Part shown: positions 36,576 to 46,660 of the stretch, piece after piece
Position numbering within the stretch: position 1 is the stretch's first letter
How the letters are laid out: every line of letters begins with the position of its first letter
Notes under the pieces: model-generated
Told to the model about the DNA's origin: nothing
What the model saw: the letters and a program-made list of their open reading frames with translations, nothing else
Databases searched by the model: none
Program-made: the position numbers and the translations under genes
Origin: Beverwykella pulmonaria
Lineage: Eukaryota; Ascomycota; Dothideomycetes; Pleosporales; Melanommataceae
Direction of reading: 5' to 3'
Assembly: GCA_001599595.1 (NCBI GenBank)
Contig: BCHH01000016.1
Coordinates: 243,901-307,900, forward strand
Length of the DNA: 64,000 bases

Positions 36576-37469
36576 GGCGCTGTCTTCTTCAGTCAACTGT
36601 GAGGCTCAGGCAAACTCGACAGGCGGGCAACGACGATGGCAGAGCGACATACGATAGAGGCATGCAGAGGAGGCTCAAGGCGGCTGCGGCGCCAATATGA
36701 AAGCGAAGGGCGTGGGGTGGGTGGGATGCAAATAGGTCGTGTGCCGCAGAGGTCGGTGTTTCCGAGTGCTAAAAGTCAGCGCTCGCCGCGTCGATCAGTT
36801 GACAGTGCAATGCAGAGCGAGCGCGGCGTTGGGCTGGGGATCGCGCGTTGAGATGCGTTGCGTGTTGTAGGAGCCTAAGAAGCGTTGTTGACAGCCAGTG
36901 CCTCACTTTGGCGTCAAACTGCCCGATTGACAGGCTGCCGTCCCCTGGGTTCCAAACTGATAGCACAGTCACGTGAATGTGAAGATGCGCCTGCCTATTA
37001 CAGGTCCGCCATTGTCAATCGTCCCTCACTACAATTGATGAGAGTAACATGTTGAGATCGAGACTTGATTAAAACGACTTCATCTTCTCCGCTACATTTG
37101 GGGATATCTTACGCTATGTAAAAAATTGAAGAGAAACAAAAGAAATATGCCAGTGTTGAACTCCTGTCGAACCCATGCTCAGGTACCCTTAATCCAGAAA
37201 CCAGAAATCTCTACACCAAGTTTGAGGGGCGTGTACTACATGTTCCCACGTCTAAGGAAAATAGCAGGAATACGCTAGGAGTATTAAGAGGAGGCTATAA
37301 ATGGCGTGCTGGCAGATACAGTAGGGTTTAGTTGGGCAGATTTGACTCTCACTCTCGGCTTAAAACCTGGTGATTCTCCTCGGTCATGGAAACATGCAAT
37401 ACGGCATGCCAGAAAATACAGCACAAGGAAGCTTCCCTTTGCCTGAAGTCATTTCGACTGGGTTATCCC
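36576..37469. other. Intergenic
   Basis: Nine hundred bases with no supported gene. Contains one copy (37236-37324) of a diverged short dispersed repeat also found at 41115-41202. Confidence 0.5.
37236..37324 (+). repeat. Short dispersed repeat, copy A
   Basis: About 89 bases that align to 41115-41202. Best-kept blocks are CTACATGTTCCCACGT at the start and GCTGGCAGATACAGTAG at the end; the middle is diverged. Origin unknown; it could be a small transposon remnant. Confidence 0.5.
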
Positions 37470-39535
37470 TCAAAACACCCAATTGCCCTCCGTGTCCCTA
37501 TCCTCCAGTCCGTCGAATAACACAATGTCGAAATCTAGGTCATCGTTCCAGTTACCCTCCATGGGCGGCCATAATGCATTGCTTACAAAAGAAAAGACGG
37601 GTAGATGTTGTCCCGTCGGCGTACAATTTAATTTCTTCCCAGTGTCCGAGTCCAGGTCAAACGCCGGCCTAGTGGGCGGTTTGTGATAAGCCACCTCAAT
37701 AGTGCCAAAATAAGGAATAGTGAGTCGTGCCTTTCCAGCCGTCTGCCTGCTTGGATCGAGGGATGATAGTATCTTCTTGATGACTACTGCGCTTTGCGCT
37801 GCAATCTTCTCTCGTGTACTGGCTTTGGCGAGTTTCTCCATCTCCCCAATTACGCGGCACACCATCGCAAAGTCGCTTCCTCTTGTCTTCTGTACCTCGC
37901 TTTTTTCTTTCGTACCCATTTCGATAAGTATATCCAGCGCGATGGTCACCGTCGCAATAAAAACTCCCAACTCTGCGAATCTGCAGCAAGCTTGTGTGAT
38001 GCCAGCATTTCGAAGCGCAAACCACCTCATTACCACATTCCGACCCGCCTGCAACGCCGTGAGTTTAGAGTATTCGTATCTGCTATCCGCTGCTGCCCGG
38101 AGAAGGAACGGAAGATGGACAAAAATTTTGAGCTCAAAATGCCATATCTGCGTTATCAGTCTCTCCAAGACGGCAGCAGATTCTGGTGACCGAGCTGTTG
38201 ACGGAATGTTGGGGACCTCCCAGAAATCCTTGGACCGTTGTTTCATCAAAGACTCCAGTTTTTCATCGAGGGCAAGCGCCTGGACATAGGTCTGCGGTGT
38301 GACCTCTCGATCGAGCTCGGAAATCTGTCGACATAATTTTGCGAGATTGGACCGATGAATCAGGTGGGCGTCGGCATCTTCGGGACATGGGTAGTCATCT
38401 GAGGCAAAGGGGAGTCGGAGATGTAGGCCAAGATATCTGTCCAAGTCAACGAAGATGCGCCACAGGCGCTTCGCTGCCTCGACGGCTTGGACCGGCCGAG
38501 ACGGTGTTGGTTGGACTATGATACGATGGAAACCCATGAGATGAGCCAAATTCATTGCCCGTCTGATAGTGAGCCACGATTGTCTAAGATTAGCGCTATT
38601 CATGTGATATATGGCAAGAAGTAAGAGAGTCTCGAGGCCTGGGAGTGTGGACATATGTTCGTCCGAAGAAGTGACGGAAGACGTTACAGTGGTGACATAG
38701 CTCTTTATAGCAGCATCGAGAGACCAGATGTGTGACAGGCTAGAGGTTGCGTCGAATTCGGGGGGGAGAGAGCCAATGCAGATGGCGAAGTGGAGGAGTG
38801 TGCGAGCGATGACACTTGTGTGTTCTTGTGCGATCGCTGACATGTCCAGAGCATAGGATTGTGGATCTTTGTGTACGTAGAGCTCGTCAGCAGGCCTGTA
38901 CATGTTGTTGAGAATTGTCCAGCCATTGGTAGCCTCGAAAATGATATCTGCGTCATGCTGAGAAGGCAATAGGGCTACCAATGATCGTCGAACGGCTTCA
39001 GATGCACAATTTTGGCTACTATCGACGCCGTCGACTAGTGTTCTGATGGAAGGTGCAGCGTTCCACGAATAATGCTGCGCCGCAAGCTGTGTTTGATCAG
39101 TATGCTTTCAACATGGATAAAGCAAACAACACTAACGATTCCGTGGCCAATTGACGAGATACTCTGCGTGTCGCTCGCGATTTCAGGAAGACCGAAGACG
39201 AATTTGGGCTTCTCAGTGTCCACCAGAGTCGGACTCCGAGAAACGTCTGAATAGGCTGACACGCTCGCGGGTTTTCGACACACAAACTTCTCGAACAGCT
39301 GCTCTAGCTTATTGAACCGTTCTCCTAGTTGAGCTGAGCAAGTGTGCTGACACTCGATACTTTTCAAGCTGGAATCATCTTGAACTTTCCGCCTCTTGCC
39401 TAGTAAAACATGTTAAAGCCATCTTCAAAGTTTTTGGGGGGCGTCTGAGATTCCCTTACACTCCCAGCAGGCCCGGAGACCTTGAAACGACCGCTTCTTG
39501 CCAGACTCATCTTGTGTAATGCTATTCGAGTCCAT
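37470..39535 (-). CDS. Fungal transcription factor with incomplete Zn2Cys6 motif
   Basis: Three exons: 39535-39460, 39399-39137 and 39086-37470; 651 residues. Seen: an N-terminal RACWECKRRKV stretch, whose second Cys codon is split by intron 1, followed by QDDSS where a binuclear zinc cluster would have its third Cys; later Cys residues at 42 and 46 do not fit the usual spacing. The body is the fungal-specific transcription factor domain: WTILNNMY near 175, LPGLETLLLLAIYHMN, SWLTIRRAMNLAHLMGFHR, AKRLWRIFVDLDRYLGLHLRLP and DDYPCPEDAD. Such proteins usually bind CGG half-sites and control metabolic or secondary pathways. Given the missing ligands it may bind DNA weakly or act otherwise. Target genes cannot be guessed from neighbours. 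Confidence 0.88.
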
Positions 39536-40129
39536 CGCTGCTCGCTAGGAGCTAACGAGGCCGATATTTTGTTCTTCTCAAAGTTAGAGTGCAGAGTGAT
39601 CGACACATACGGAGTCCAGGGAGCAGCTCGACTTTCATACTAAAGGTGGGTTCTGTAGGGTGTTGTGAAGGCGACGGACGAATGCCGGCGATTTGAGATG
39701 GGAGCCGAGAGGAACACCCGAAATTCCCCACGAGGCAACCGGGCTTAGCTTGGCCGTGACTGTCTACAAAGGCCTTAGGTAATCTCCCATTACCTTCTAA
39801 ATATCATTCGCTCGAATACTGTTTGGAATCGCCTGCGCTTCCTAATCATCAGCTACCCAAAGGCGACTTACTCCTACCATGTACACTTCACAGCTATCTA
39901 TCCGACGGCCATATTAATACGACTGCGCGGCCGTAGGCGAGGCGAATCATCTTCAAATCCGGCTGCCGGAACCACTCCGTTCCCGAGTAAACTCTGCTGC
40001 AAAATCATTTTGTAAGCTCAACTAGAGCTCATGGTCTGGCCGGTAGACGTGACGTGACGTGAGAAAAGCACGCGGTAACTACCGATCGTAAAGTAAGATT
40101 TAAAATGATTTCAAAATTAACTTTTGCAG
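39536..40129. other. Intergenic
   Basis: Six hundred bases upstream of the transcription factor and before the epimerase relic. A small tandem of GACGTGACGTGACGTGAG occurs near 40045-40062. No supported gene; a lost first exon of the relic could lie here. Confidence 0.45.
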
Positions 40130-40945
40130 GCCTGACAGGCGGAATTGGAGGCGAAGTTCTTCAACGATGTCTGAATAGCTCGGTCATCACATCAATTATC
40201 AGTCCGCCCTGACGCTCACTACCAGAGCTCGCGCACCATCTACAATTGCACATTCTTGTAGTACAAGATTTCCGAAATTATTCTGATGAGAAAACTGCAG
40301 AGCTCTCCGGATCCGACGGATGCATATGGTAATAAGATCATGATTAGTTTACGATTTGAGGTGGGTGCTGACGACCAGTAACGCAGATCCCGTGCTAAAA
40401 CTCGAATTTCCCAAAGCGTTTGCGGATGCTTTCTCCACAACTTTGGCTCAGCATGGAAAGCACTTCCGATATTTCATATCACATGCGTGGTTGCAGAGCG
40501 CGACCAGAGCGCGTCTTTGTGGATGAAGGGGCCTGGAAGGAAAATAAAGGTAAGTCGTGATATATACCATTGCCTAATGAGGCAAAATACCGCAAACGAT
40601 TTGTATCAGGTGTACAGGTCTGTGACAGCATCTCTCCTGCTGTTCGTCCGTGGACATACTCCTGCCCATCGGGGCCCACCATTGAACCGAGAATTCGCTC
40701 CGTTACACATTGTGCGCCATTAAGAAGAGCAGCTTTCTCCGACACAGGCCTAAAGCGAAATTCAGACGCTAGAAATCGCTGAAAGTCTGGCAAATGGTGG
40801 ACCGTGGGAGACGTTAATCGCGAGGCCTGGCGCCGTAGCGGTGGCCATTTTTGGTGATAGTTCGGGGTGGACGATTCGATCGGACGAACTTGCTCTCGCG
40901 CTAATCGATGCGGCCGTGAACGGAAAGCAGAGAGCAGCCTCTCAC
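40130..40945 (+). pseudogene. Broken NAD(P)-binding epimerase-like gene
   Basis: Translated pieces in order match the short-chain NAD(P)-binding family of small fungal epimerase-like proteins. Piece 1 (40130-40328) has LTGGIGGEVLQRCL, the Rossmann glycine motif, and later VVQDFRNYSDE; it is cut by TGA at 40210. After a likely intron (40329-40378) piece 2 has EFPKAFADAF and HGKHFRYFIS. A one-base loss near 40485 shifts the frame to VVAERDQSASLWMKG, ending at a plausible donor (40550). After 40748 a third piece, starting next to a TAA, has TLEIAESLANGG, IARPGAVAVAIFG and IRSDELALALIDAAVNG. Two stops and one frameshift make it nonfunctional. Opposite-strand frames here are shadows. Family match is from memory of its motifs. 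Confidence 0.7.
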
Positions 40946-41879
40946 ACCTGCGGACTTGCTGCAAAAAGGCCAGGAGTTAATAAAACCGAAATGAGAGACG
41001 GCAAAATAAGTGTAGAGAAGAATGATGTGAACGTTGTCCGTTGAGAATACTTCCACTCGAAGCACAACGAAAAGTTGCAGAGCCGTCGAATGGCTCTTCT
41101 TCCGCCCTGGAGTGCTACATGTTACCACGTTCGAAAGGAACAACAAGGGTATCTAAGAGATTTCTTAGCAGCTTGTAAAAGGCAGGCTGGCAGATACAGT
41201 AGCATGTAGTACATCGGCAGGGGTTGTGCCTCCTCCTGGCGCAGGAGGCGTGGTTGCTGCTGCAGGTGCAGGTACCTACCATGTAACTTTGGAATGAATG
41301 GCAGAAAGATTACTTTTCGATGTGACATAGTCCTTCTACATGCCCTAAGAATGACTGCGACTATTGTACAGCAGCGCGCTGCATTTTCCCATCCGCTGGT
41401 CCAGAATAGATCGTCTGTCTAGTCTCGCACCCGATCAGGGCACAGTGCAGAGGCAGAGGGGGAGAAATGGTGATGTGAAAGAGAAGTGAGAACAATCCGG
41501 AGCAGCTGAAAAGACTTTGCATTCGGGTTTGTGTTCGTGAGTCTGTTGTGTGAATCAGGTGATATAAAGTGCTTACGCTCAGCCTCGGAGCATGGCTGAA
41601 GTCGAAAGCCACACGTTTGGTCCGTATTGACAGTCAGACACGAAATTTGACATTCTGACGCCGTTAGGTGGCTGAGATAAAAGCCTTACACCGTACTCCA
41701 AGCCTAACAAGGCAAGTCTTACACAAATGCGAGATCCGACCATAAATGCCAAGATTATGTTGAGCTTCGCATTTATAAACGCTAATCGCCTTGGCACCAC
41801 CAATTAAGGTAGGTAGTTCATCCTGTGAGTATCCCTGAGGGGTTGTAATGTATCCCTGATTCATCAACGCATGGTCCAC
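40946..41879. other. Intergenic
   Basis: No supported gene. Holds copy B of the short dispersed repeat (41115-41202) and the 3' side of the RING-finger gene. Confidence 0.45.
41115..41202 (+). repeat. Short dispersed repeat, copy B
   Basis: Partner of 37236-37324, same strand. Shares CTACATGTTACCACGT (one change) and GCTGGCAGATACAGTAG. Only two copies are visible in the window. Confidence 0.5.
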
Positions 41880-42615
41880 TCATGCGTACATTTCGTCATA
41901 GTCCTCCCCGTCATCATCCGCCGGCGGTGGCGGTTGCTTCTTTTTGTAGAGCTCTTTGCGATCGAGAGGACATGTGGAGTTGAGCTTGAGCCAGGGCCGT
42001 ATGCAGTCGAGGTCGAACCGGTGATCTTTGTGGCAGGGGAGCTGCACAATGAGCGGATACTCGTCTGACCGCATTATCAGTTAGTAGGGTTTCTAAGAGT
42101 TACCCTTCGGCTGGGTGTTCAACTTACCGTCAAGGAACGGATTGACGCAAATAGGGCATTCATCTGTCTTCTTCAGTGACTTCTTGGGAACGCGTTCTAA
42201 CTCGTCCAAGAAGCTGTCTGGGCAGCCCTTCAGCTCTGCTGGCGGATCGTCCGCATTTTGCCTCAAAACTTCGATCATGTTGGCGAGCAGATCATTGTCT
42301 CCGCTGCCTATAGGCTCATGATCTTCATCATTGGGTGCTGGTCCGCGTGTATCTCTACGCATCACTTCGAAGGCATTCGCCAGCAACCTAAAGACAGCAG
42401 CCATATTCTCTGGCTGCGGGAGTGCGTGGGCATTGTGGTGTGTTTGAGGATCCGATGTGTCGACAAGCTCGAGTGTGGAGAAGAAGGTGGAGAGGTCTGG
42501 TCGGCGGGATGGTTGCTTGTCCTCCTTGGTGGGAATATTGTGCTCGACTGGAATGCGTCAGTCACTTCGGTTCAAAGGTCGGGCAGTGCTGAAACTCGCC
42601 TTCATAGCCAGACAT
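41880..42615 (-). CDS. RING-finger protein, probable E3 ubiquitin ligase
   Basis: Three exons: 42615-42600 (16 nt), 42547-42128 and 42064-41880; 206 residues. Seen: MSGYEVEHN start, a middle with LLANMIEVLRQNADDPP, then a RING-type zinc domain from about 140: CPICVNPFLD, LPCHKDHRFDLDC and STCPLDRKEL. The usual second histidine position holds Asp (FDLDC), a variant common in fungal members. The C-terminus is acidic and ends DDDGEDYDEMYA. RING proteins bring an E2 to its target for ubiquitin transfer; the target is unknown. Intron 2 is GT-AG. Intron 1 (42548-42599) needs a GC donor, because reading through meets a stop and no GT donor keeps the frame. Confidence 0.85.
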
Positions 42616-42682
42616 GGTTTCGGTTGCGGTGGTAGTTGATATTGGGCGATAGTTGATTTCGGCCGACGATGGAGTGATTTTA

Positions 42683-42716
42683 CTGTGGTTGACAGGGTAA
42701 GTAGTCAATGTGGCGA
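42683..42716 (+). repeat. Left terminal inverted repeat of Tc1-type element
   Basis: Thirty-four bases beginning CTGTGGTTGACAGGG, an exact reverse complement of 44113-44146. Confidence 0.95.
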
Positions 42717-42821
42717 GCTCGGGTGGTTTGACCCACTTCTCTCGCCACCCCTTGTAATACAGTGTAATTTACTGAGTAATCAGCCAGAGTAAGTTATGAT
42801 GAGATTGATGATTCTAGCTAT

Positions 42822-43895
42822 CTACCACTTTGTATAGCCCCCATTAGCATCTATCACATCCCGCATGCGTTGTTGCATAGTATTGATGAGATTATTGAGC
42901 TGCTGCTCAGTAACCTCATCCCATGCTTCCTGAACTGCCTCACGCAGTTTATTGTAAGTAAACTCATGATTAGGACCCTATTTACGTTTAATATAGTCCT
43001 TTATTATGTTCCATACAGTCTTAATAGGGTTTATGTCAGGTGAATAGGGCGGCCAATTGATGCTCTNGATGCCTCTCTNAAGCATCTTAGCTTNAGTAGC
43101 TGCTGCTGCGTGCCNAGGTGCTCCNTCCTGCATAAAGCTGAGATGAGGATTAAGANGTAGCCAGCCATNGATAATAGGGACTATCCTCTNACAGTACNTG
43201 TTACTGTTNATAGAACCCCACTCCTTCTCCNAGAACAGGCNAGGACCTTTAATAGAGCTGTTGAAGCAGCCCNAGAACATCNATCCCTTGCGTCTANGGT
43301 GTTTAATAAGGACGCAGGTATNATNAAGCTCCTNGTGCGGCTGGCGGGTGACCCACTGCTTCTNGTGCCTGCCGCCTGTTACCNAGCTCTTGTCGCTCNA
43401 TAGTATTAAGCACCACTGTTNGNGGCTCNAATTCTTGTGCTCCTTAGCAAACTGCCTCCTTAGCNGTTNATTCTTCTTAGAGAGAGGTGGCTTCTNGCGT
43501 GCTACATAGNGTTTATAACCTCTGCGCTCAAGAGCTCCTTGGATAGCTCCTGCTGAAGCCAGGTTGCCCATTACAGGTTGAAATACTAGTGAGAGCCTTT
43601 GGTAGCTTATTAGGCGATTTGTTTTTGAGTTTACAACAAAGAGCTNAATCTCATCAACCTGCTCCTCTTCTAGGACTNGTGGTTGGCCAGAGCGTTTTTN
43701 GGGAGTTAATTGATGGCTGCAGGNGTACTGAGCTTGGCTCTAGGTTATGCCCAGCTGCCTCTNGATTTCATGAAGCTTCCACCCTGCATTACNGAGCGTT
43801 TGAGCACTGAGGCGCTCATCTNGGGATAGGTATNGATGGCGAGGGGGTNGTGGGGATNGTGGGTTCAATATGAGGTCAAAATNGATNGGAGGCAT
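42822..43895 (-). pseudogene. Tc1-type transposase, inactivated
   Basis: Frame from ATG 43895 to TAG 42822, 358 codons including the final stop. Seen: an N-terminal helix-turn-helix (ERLSAQTL, GWKLHEI, RQLGIT), a DDE catalytic core with an SDKS segment, a GAP-HAA segment after the second Asp, and SINWPPYSPDINPIKTVW. Internal stops: TAG at 43742-43740 (codon 52) and TAG just before GPNHEFTY at about 42978. The third acidic catalytic residue, expected as Glu in the NPIE motif, is Lys. Many codons carry an N. It cannot code for an active enzyme in this form. Confidence 0.9.
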
Positions 43896-44112
43896 CGNGA
43901 CAACGAGCTGAGTTGTATGAGCTTCATGGCGACGGCAAAGCTCACACAGCTTTTGAACGACCTGGTGGCGACGGCGAGGTTGACGAGGAGGCTTCGAGAA
44001 ACGTCTCGATAATACGTATTGTATGCTGTAAGCATCTGATTATGTAAGGGTTAGATGGTGCTCTGATTCGTGTATTATAAACACCAAATATAGCCGGGGA
44101 ACCGCTCCTAAA

Positions 44113-44146
44113 TCGCCACATTGACTACTTACCCTGTCAACCACAG
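44113..44146 (-). repeat. Right terminal inverted repeat of Tc1-type element
   Basis: Exact inverted partner of 42683-42716, followed by the TA target duplication. Confidence 0.95.
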
Positions 44147-44148
44147 TA

Positions 44149-45367
44149 TGTAGCTGAAGCACGCTTCGTCATTAGTGGTGCCTAGTCGAATTCGGTGGGG
44201 GCGATACCCCACATGTGGCGCAGGTGTGGCGTTGATTCGCCGATCTCTATCATCGAATTCTAGACCAGCTCCCCTTTCTATCCACAACGACATCTCTCCC
44301 TTTACGCAAAATTTTGCCGGCCAAAAGCATCGGCGTACCCCTGTACAGCTGTACCTTTTCTAGGGCTTTTGCTTTGCCACGTCACGACCTGCTGGACTTG
44401 AGTCTGAGCTGTGATCCAAGTTCACATTCGTGGACATGCCTGACGCGTCTCGATCATAATTACTGGAATTGCTCACGCTCTCACCTCCGAGCACAGCCAT
44501 AAAACATCAAACGTAGAGGTGATTTCGGTAGTCATAACATGACTGGGGAGGGGGACTAGGCCATATACCCCTACTAGAGCTGCAACGGCTGCCGGCCGCT
44601 AGGTGCCGACTCACTGTACCTGAAGAACACCCTTTTCCCCCCCACGGAGTCTGCGCTTGTAACTACAAACGGAAAGCGCGGTCCTCTTTCTTTCTTTTCA
44701 CATAGAATGCCGTGGACTCGTAGTATTTCAAATATTGCCGTGACGTCAACATGGTGGCGGATACAAATGCGCTTCGACAACACGATCCTTGCCATTTAAA
44801 AATTCAGAAGAGTATAACCCTGTTCGCCGAATTCAACAAGCTTGATACTGTAATCTGCGGTTCCTTTCGGAGGAGAAAGCAGCTCGTGCGCAGCCATATC
44901 TCCGAGGCTCGGGCTTTGGGTATGGAGAACAGTCATGAATGCTGGTGCACTACTTTAAAATCTCGCGCGACTCACAAAGTTCCCTATGAAGCGCCCAACG
45001 ATTGCAACAACAAGGATAGGACTGCTGTATACTAAAGAATTTGAGTCGAGACTCTGTTCTGATTCGAGCTTTGTCTTAAAGATGTTGTGCAGGGGCAAGC
45101 GCAGGGACCACCTCTATCCTCCTGAGCCGTGCACAGCCACCATGGCCGCGCTACCAGTGGACGGATCCGCGTCACACTCCCTCAGATTTGCCTGCCTCCT
45201 GAGGGACCGCCTGAGCAGACCAGAGGCGCAGTCTTCAGGGCGGCGGCAAACCCTAGGTCCAGCGGGCGCGTGTGAACAAAAAGGCCATTGATTCTCAACA
45301 ACCTCCCTCGTCATCTCTTGTCTGAACCCCACCTCTCTCCACCTTTGAAGACATTTTCTAAACGCCC
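44149..45367. other. Intergenic, no supported gene
   Basis: About 1.2 kb between the transposon and the HET-like gene. Frames up to about 100 codons show no domain. No repeat or RNA structure recognised. Confidence 0.45.
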
Positions 45368-46660
45368 ATGTATTTCCTCATCATGCCTACCGAAACTCCG
45401 TCAGCATCAAAAGAGTCCCCCTCCAAGAGTTCAACGCCAGCATGGCCGCCTTTTCTTTACCGGAGGCAAAAGTCACCGAGGAGATCGCAATCGGTGTCGC
45501 AACCTGCGCAACCTGGCGGGCTAGTAGTACCCAAACTCACATCAAGATCCACCACCGACAGCGAAGAATCGCGCTCTGTGCGCTCTACGCGCTCTATGCA
45601 TTCTATGCGCTCTAACCGGTCGCGCGGCCGGGTATCCATTATAGATATGATGAACAGGCTACGGTCGTCTTCAAGCGTCACATTAACGGACGAGGCAGTT
45701 CAAGAGGCAGACTTCAAGCAGATCGACAACTGGTATTTCGGCTTCGATCGATACAACCAACTTGTCACTACCCAAATCTCCCCAAATCCGGCATATCCCT
45801 CCGAAGAATTTTCCAGAATATCCAATATTCTCACCAAGAATTGCGGAGGGCGATTCCTCCACGGACTTCCGGAATCCGTTTTCGACTTTGCGCTGCTATG
45901 GTGCCCGGCAGGTGTTTTGACGAGGAAGGATTCGCAAGAGCCGAGCTGGAGCTGGACCTCGATGAACGGCCCTGTCAATTTCCCGTTCGACCCGACAAAT
46001 AGCCCTGACCTTCAAAGCATGCCTAAGAGCGAGGGGGTGTGGTTCCGTTCGGAAATAGTGCAGTACCACGTCGGACCTCAATCGGAGCCCTACACAGTTC
46101 GACGAGAAAAGAAGGAACGAGAACTACGTATCCAATATCCGCCTTACTTCCACGCCCCTCGGGGTACCGATCCGAGCGTAGACTCCAACACTCTCCAATT
46201 CTCCGCCTTCACTATCCCCGCCGACGGCTTCACAGCCGAGCAGCTGCACTACGAAGGAAAGCAAATCCCATGCTCGCATCTCATTAACGAGAGTAAAGAG
46301 CACTGTGGCGTGATCATGGACTTTGAAGAATCAATCTCAGCACCTAGCTCGACGGGCCCCTTCGAATTTGTTCTTGTATCTCGGAATCTGCGACGCGAGC
46401 CACTTACTCGCACTCGTAGACCTGTCGTTCCTACGATCCACCCTCCAGGAACGCCGATTTGGGATGGTGCGCGATTCGTTTGGGATCAAGAGGTTGTTGA
46501 TTTCGATGAGCAAGTCTTTACGCCTGGAGCATGGAAGGTGCTGAATGTGATCCTGATCAAGTGGGTTGGCGATCATGCGGAGCGGGTAGCTGTAGCGAGG
46601 ATTCACGAAGATGCTTGGTTAAAGCAAAGCCCTGTCAAGAAGGACATTGTGTTGAAATGA
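45368..46660 (+). CDS. HET-protein C-terminal-like protein without HET domain
   Basis: Intronless, 430 residues. Seen: a Ser/Arg-rich N-terminus (RSVRSTRSMHSMRSNRSRGR), then a globular region with RFLHGLPESVFDFALLWCPAG near 165 and SWSWTSMNGPVNFP near 195, which resembles the stretch found downstream of the HET domain in many incompatibility proteins (the PSWSWAGW signature), then a beta-rich C-terminus with GAWKVLNVILIKWVGDHAERVAVARIH. The HET domain motifs (SHTWG, IDxxCI) are absent, both in the protein and in the 1.2 kb upstream. So it is either a stand-alone gene derived from a HET gene or a truncated one. An alternative start is the ATG at 45383. Function unknown. Confidence 0.8.
   Translation: MYFLIMPTETPSASKESPSKSSTPAWPPFLYRRQKSPRRSQSVSQPAQPGGLVVPKLTSRSTTDSEESRSVRSTRSMHSMRSNRSRGRVSIIDMMNRLRSSSSVTLTDEAVQEADFKQIDNWYFGFDRYNQLVTTQISPNPAYPSEEFSRISNILTKNCGGRFLHGLPESVFDFALLWCPAGVLTRKDSQEPSWSWTSMNGPVNFPFDPTNSPDLQSMPKSEGVWFRSEIVQYHVGPQSEPYTVRREKKERELRIQYPPYFHAPRGTDPSVDSNTLQFSAFTIPADGFTAEQLHYEGKQIPCSHLINESKEHCGVIMDFEESISAPSSTGPFEFVLVSRNLRREPLTRTRRPVVPTIHPPGTPIWDGARFVWDQEVVDFDEQVFTPGAWKVLNVILIKWVGDHAERVAVARIHEDAWLKQSPVKKDIVLK

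Larger units (their letters stand above)
42681..44148. mobile_element. Tc1/mariner-type DNA transposon, degenerate
   Basis: Element 42683-44146 (1464 bases) bounded by perfect 34-base terminal inverted repeats and flanked on each side by TA (42681-42682 and 44147-44148), the target duplication of Tc1/mariner elements. It holds one transposase reading frame on the minus strand, now broken. The interior contains 41 isolated single Ns found nowhere else in the window, suggesting unresolved C/T or G/A differences between copies. It sits 66 bases upstream of the RING gene start. Confidence 0.95.

Noticed and set aside
40479..40964. 161-codon minus-strand frame
   Set aside because: Lies opposite the epimerase relic, whose plus-strand pieces match a known family better.
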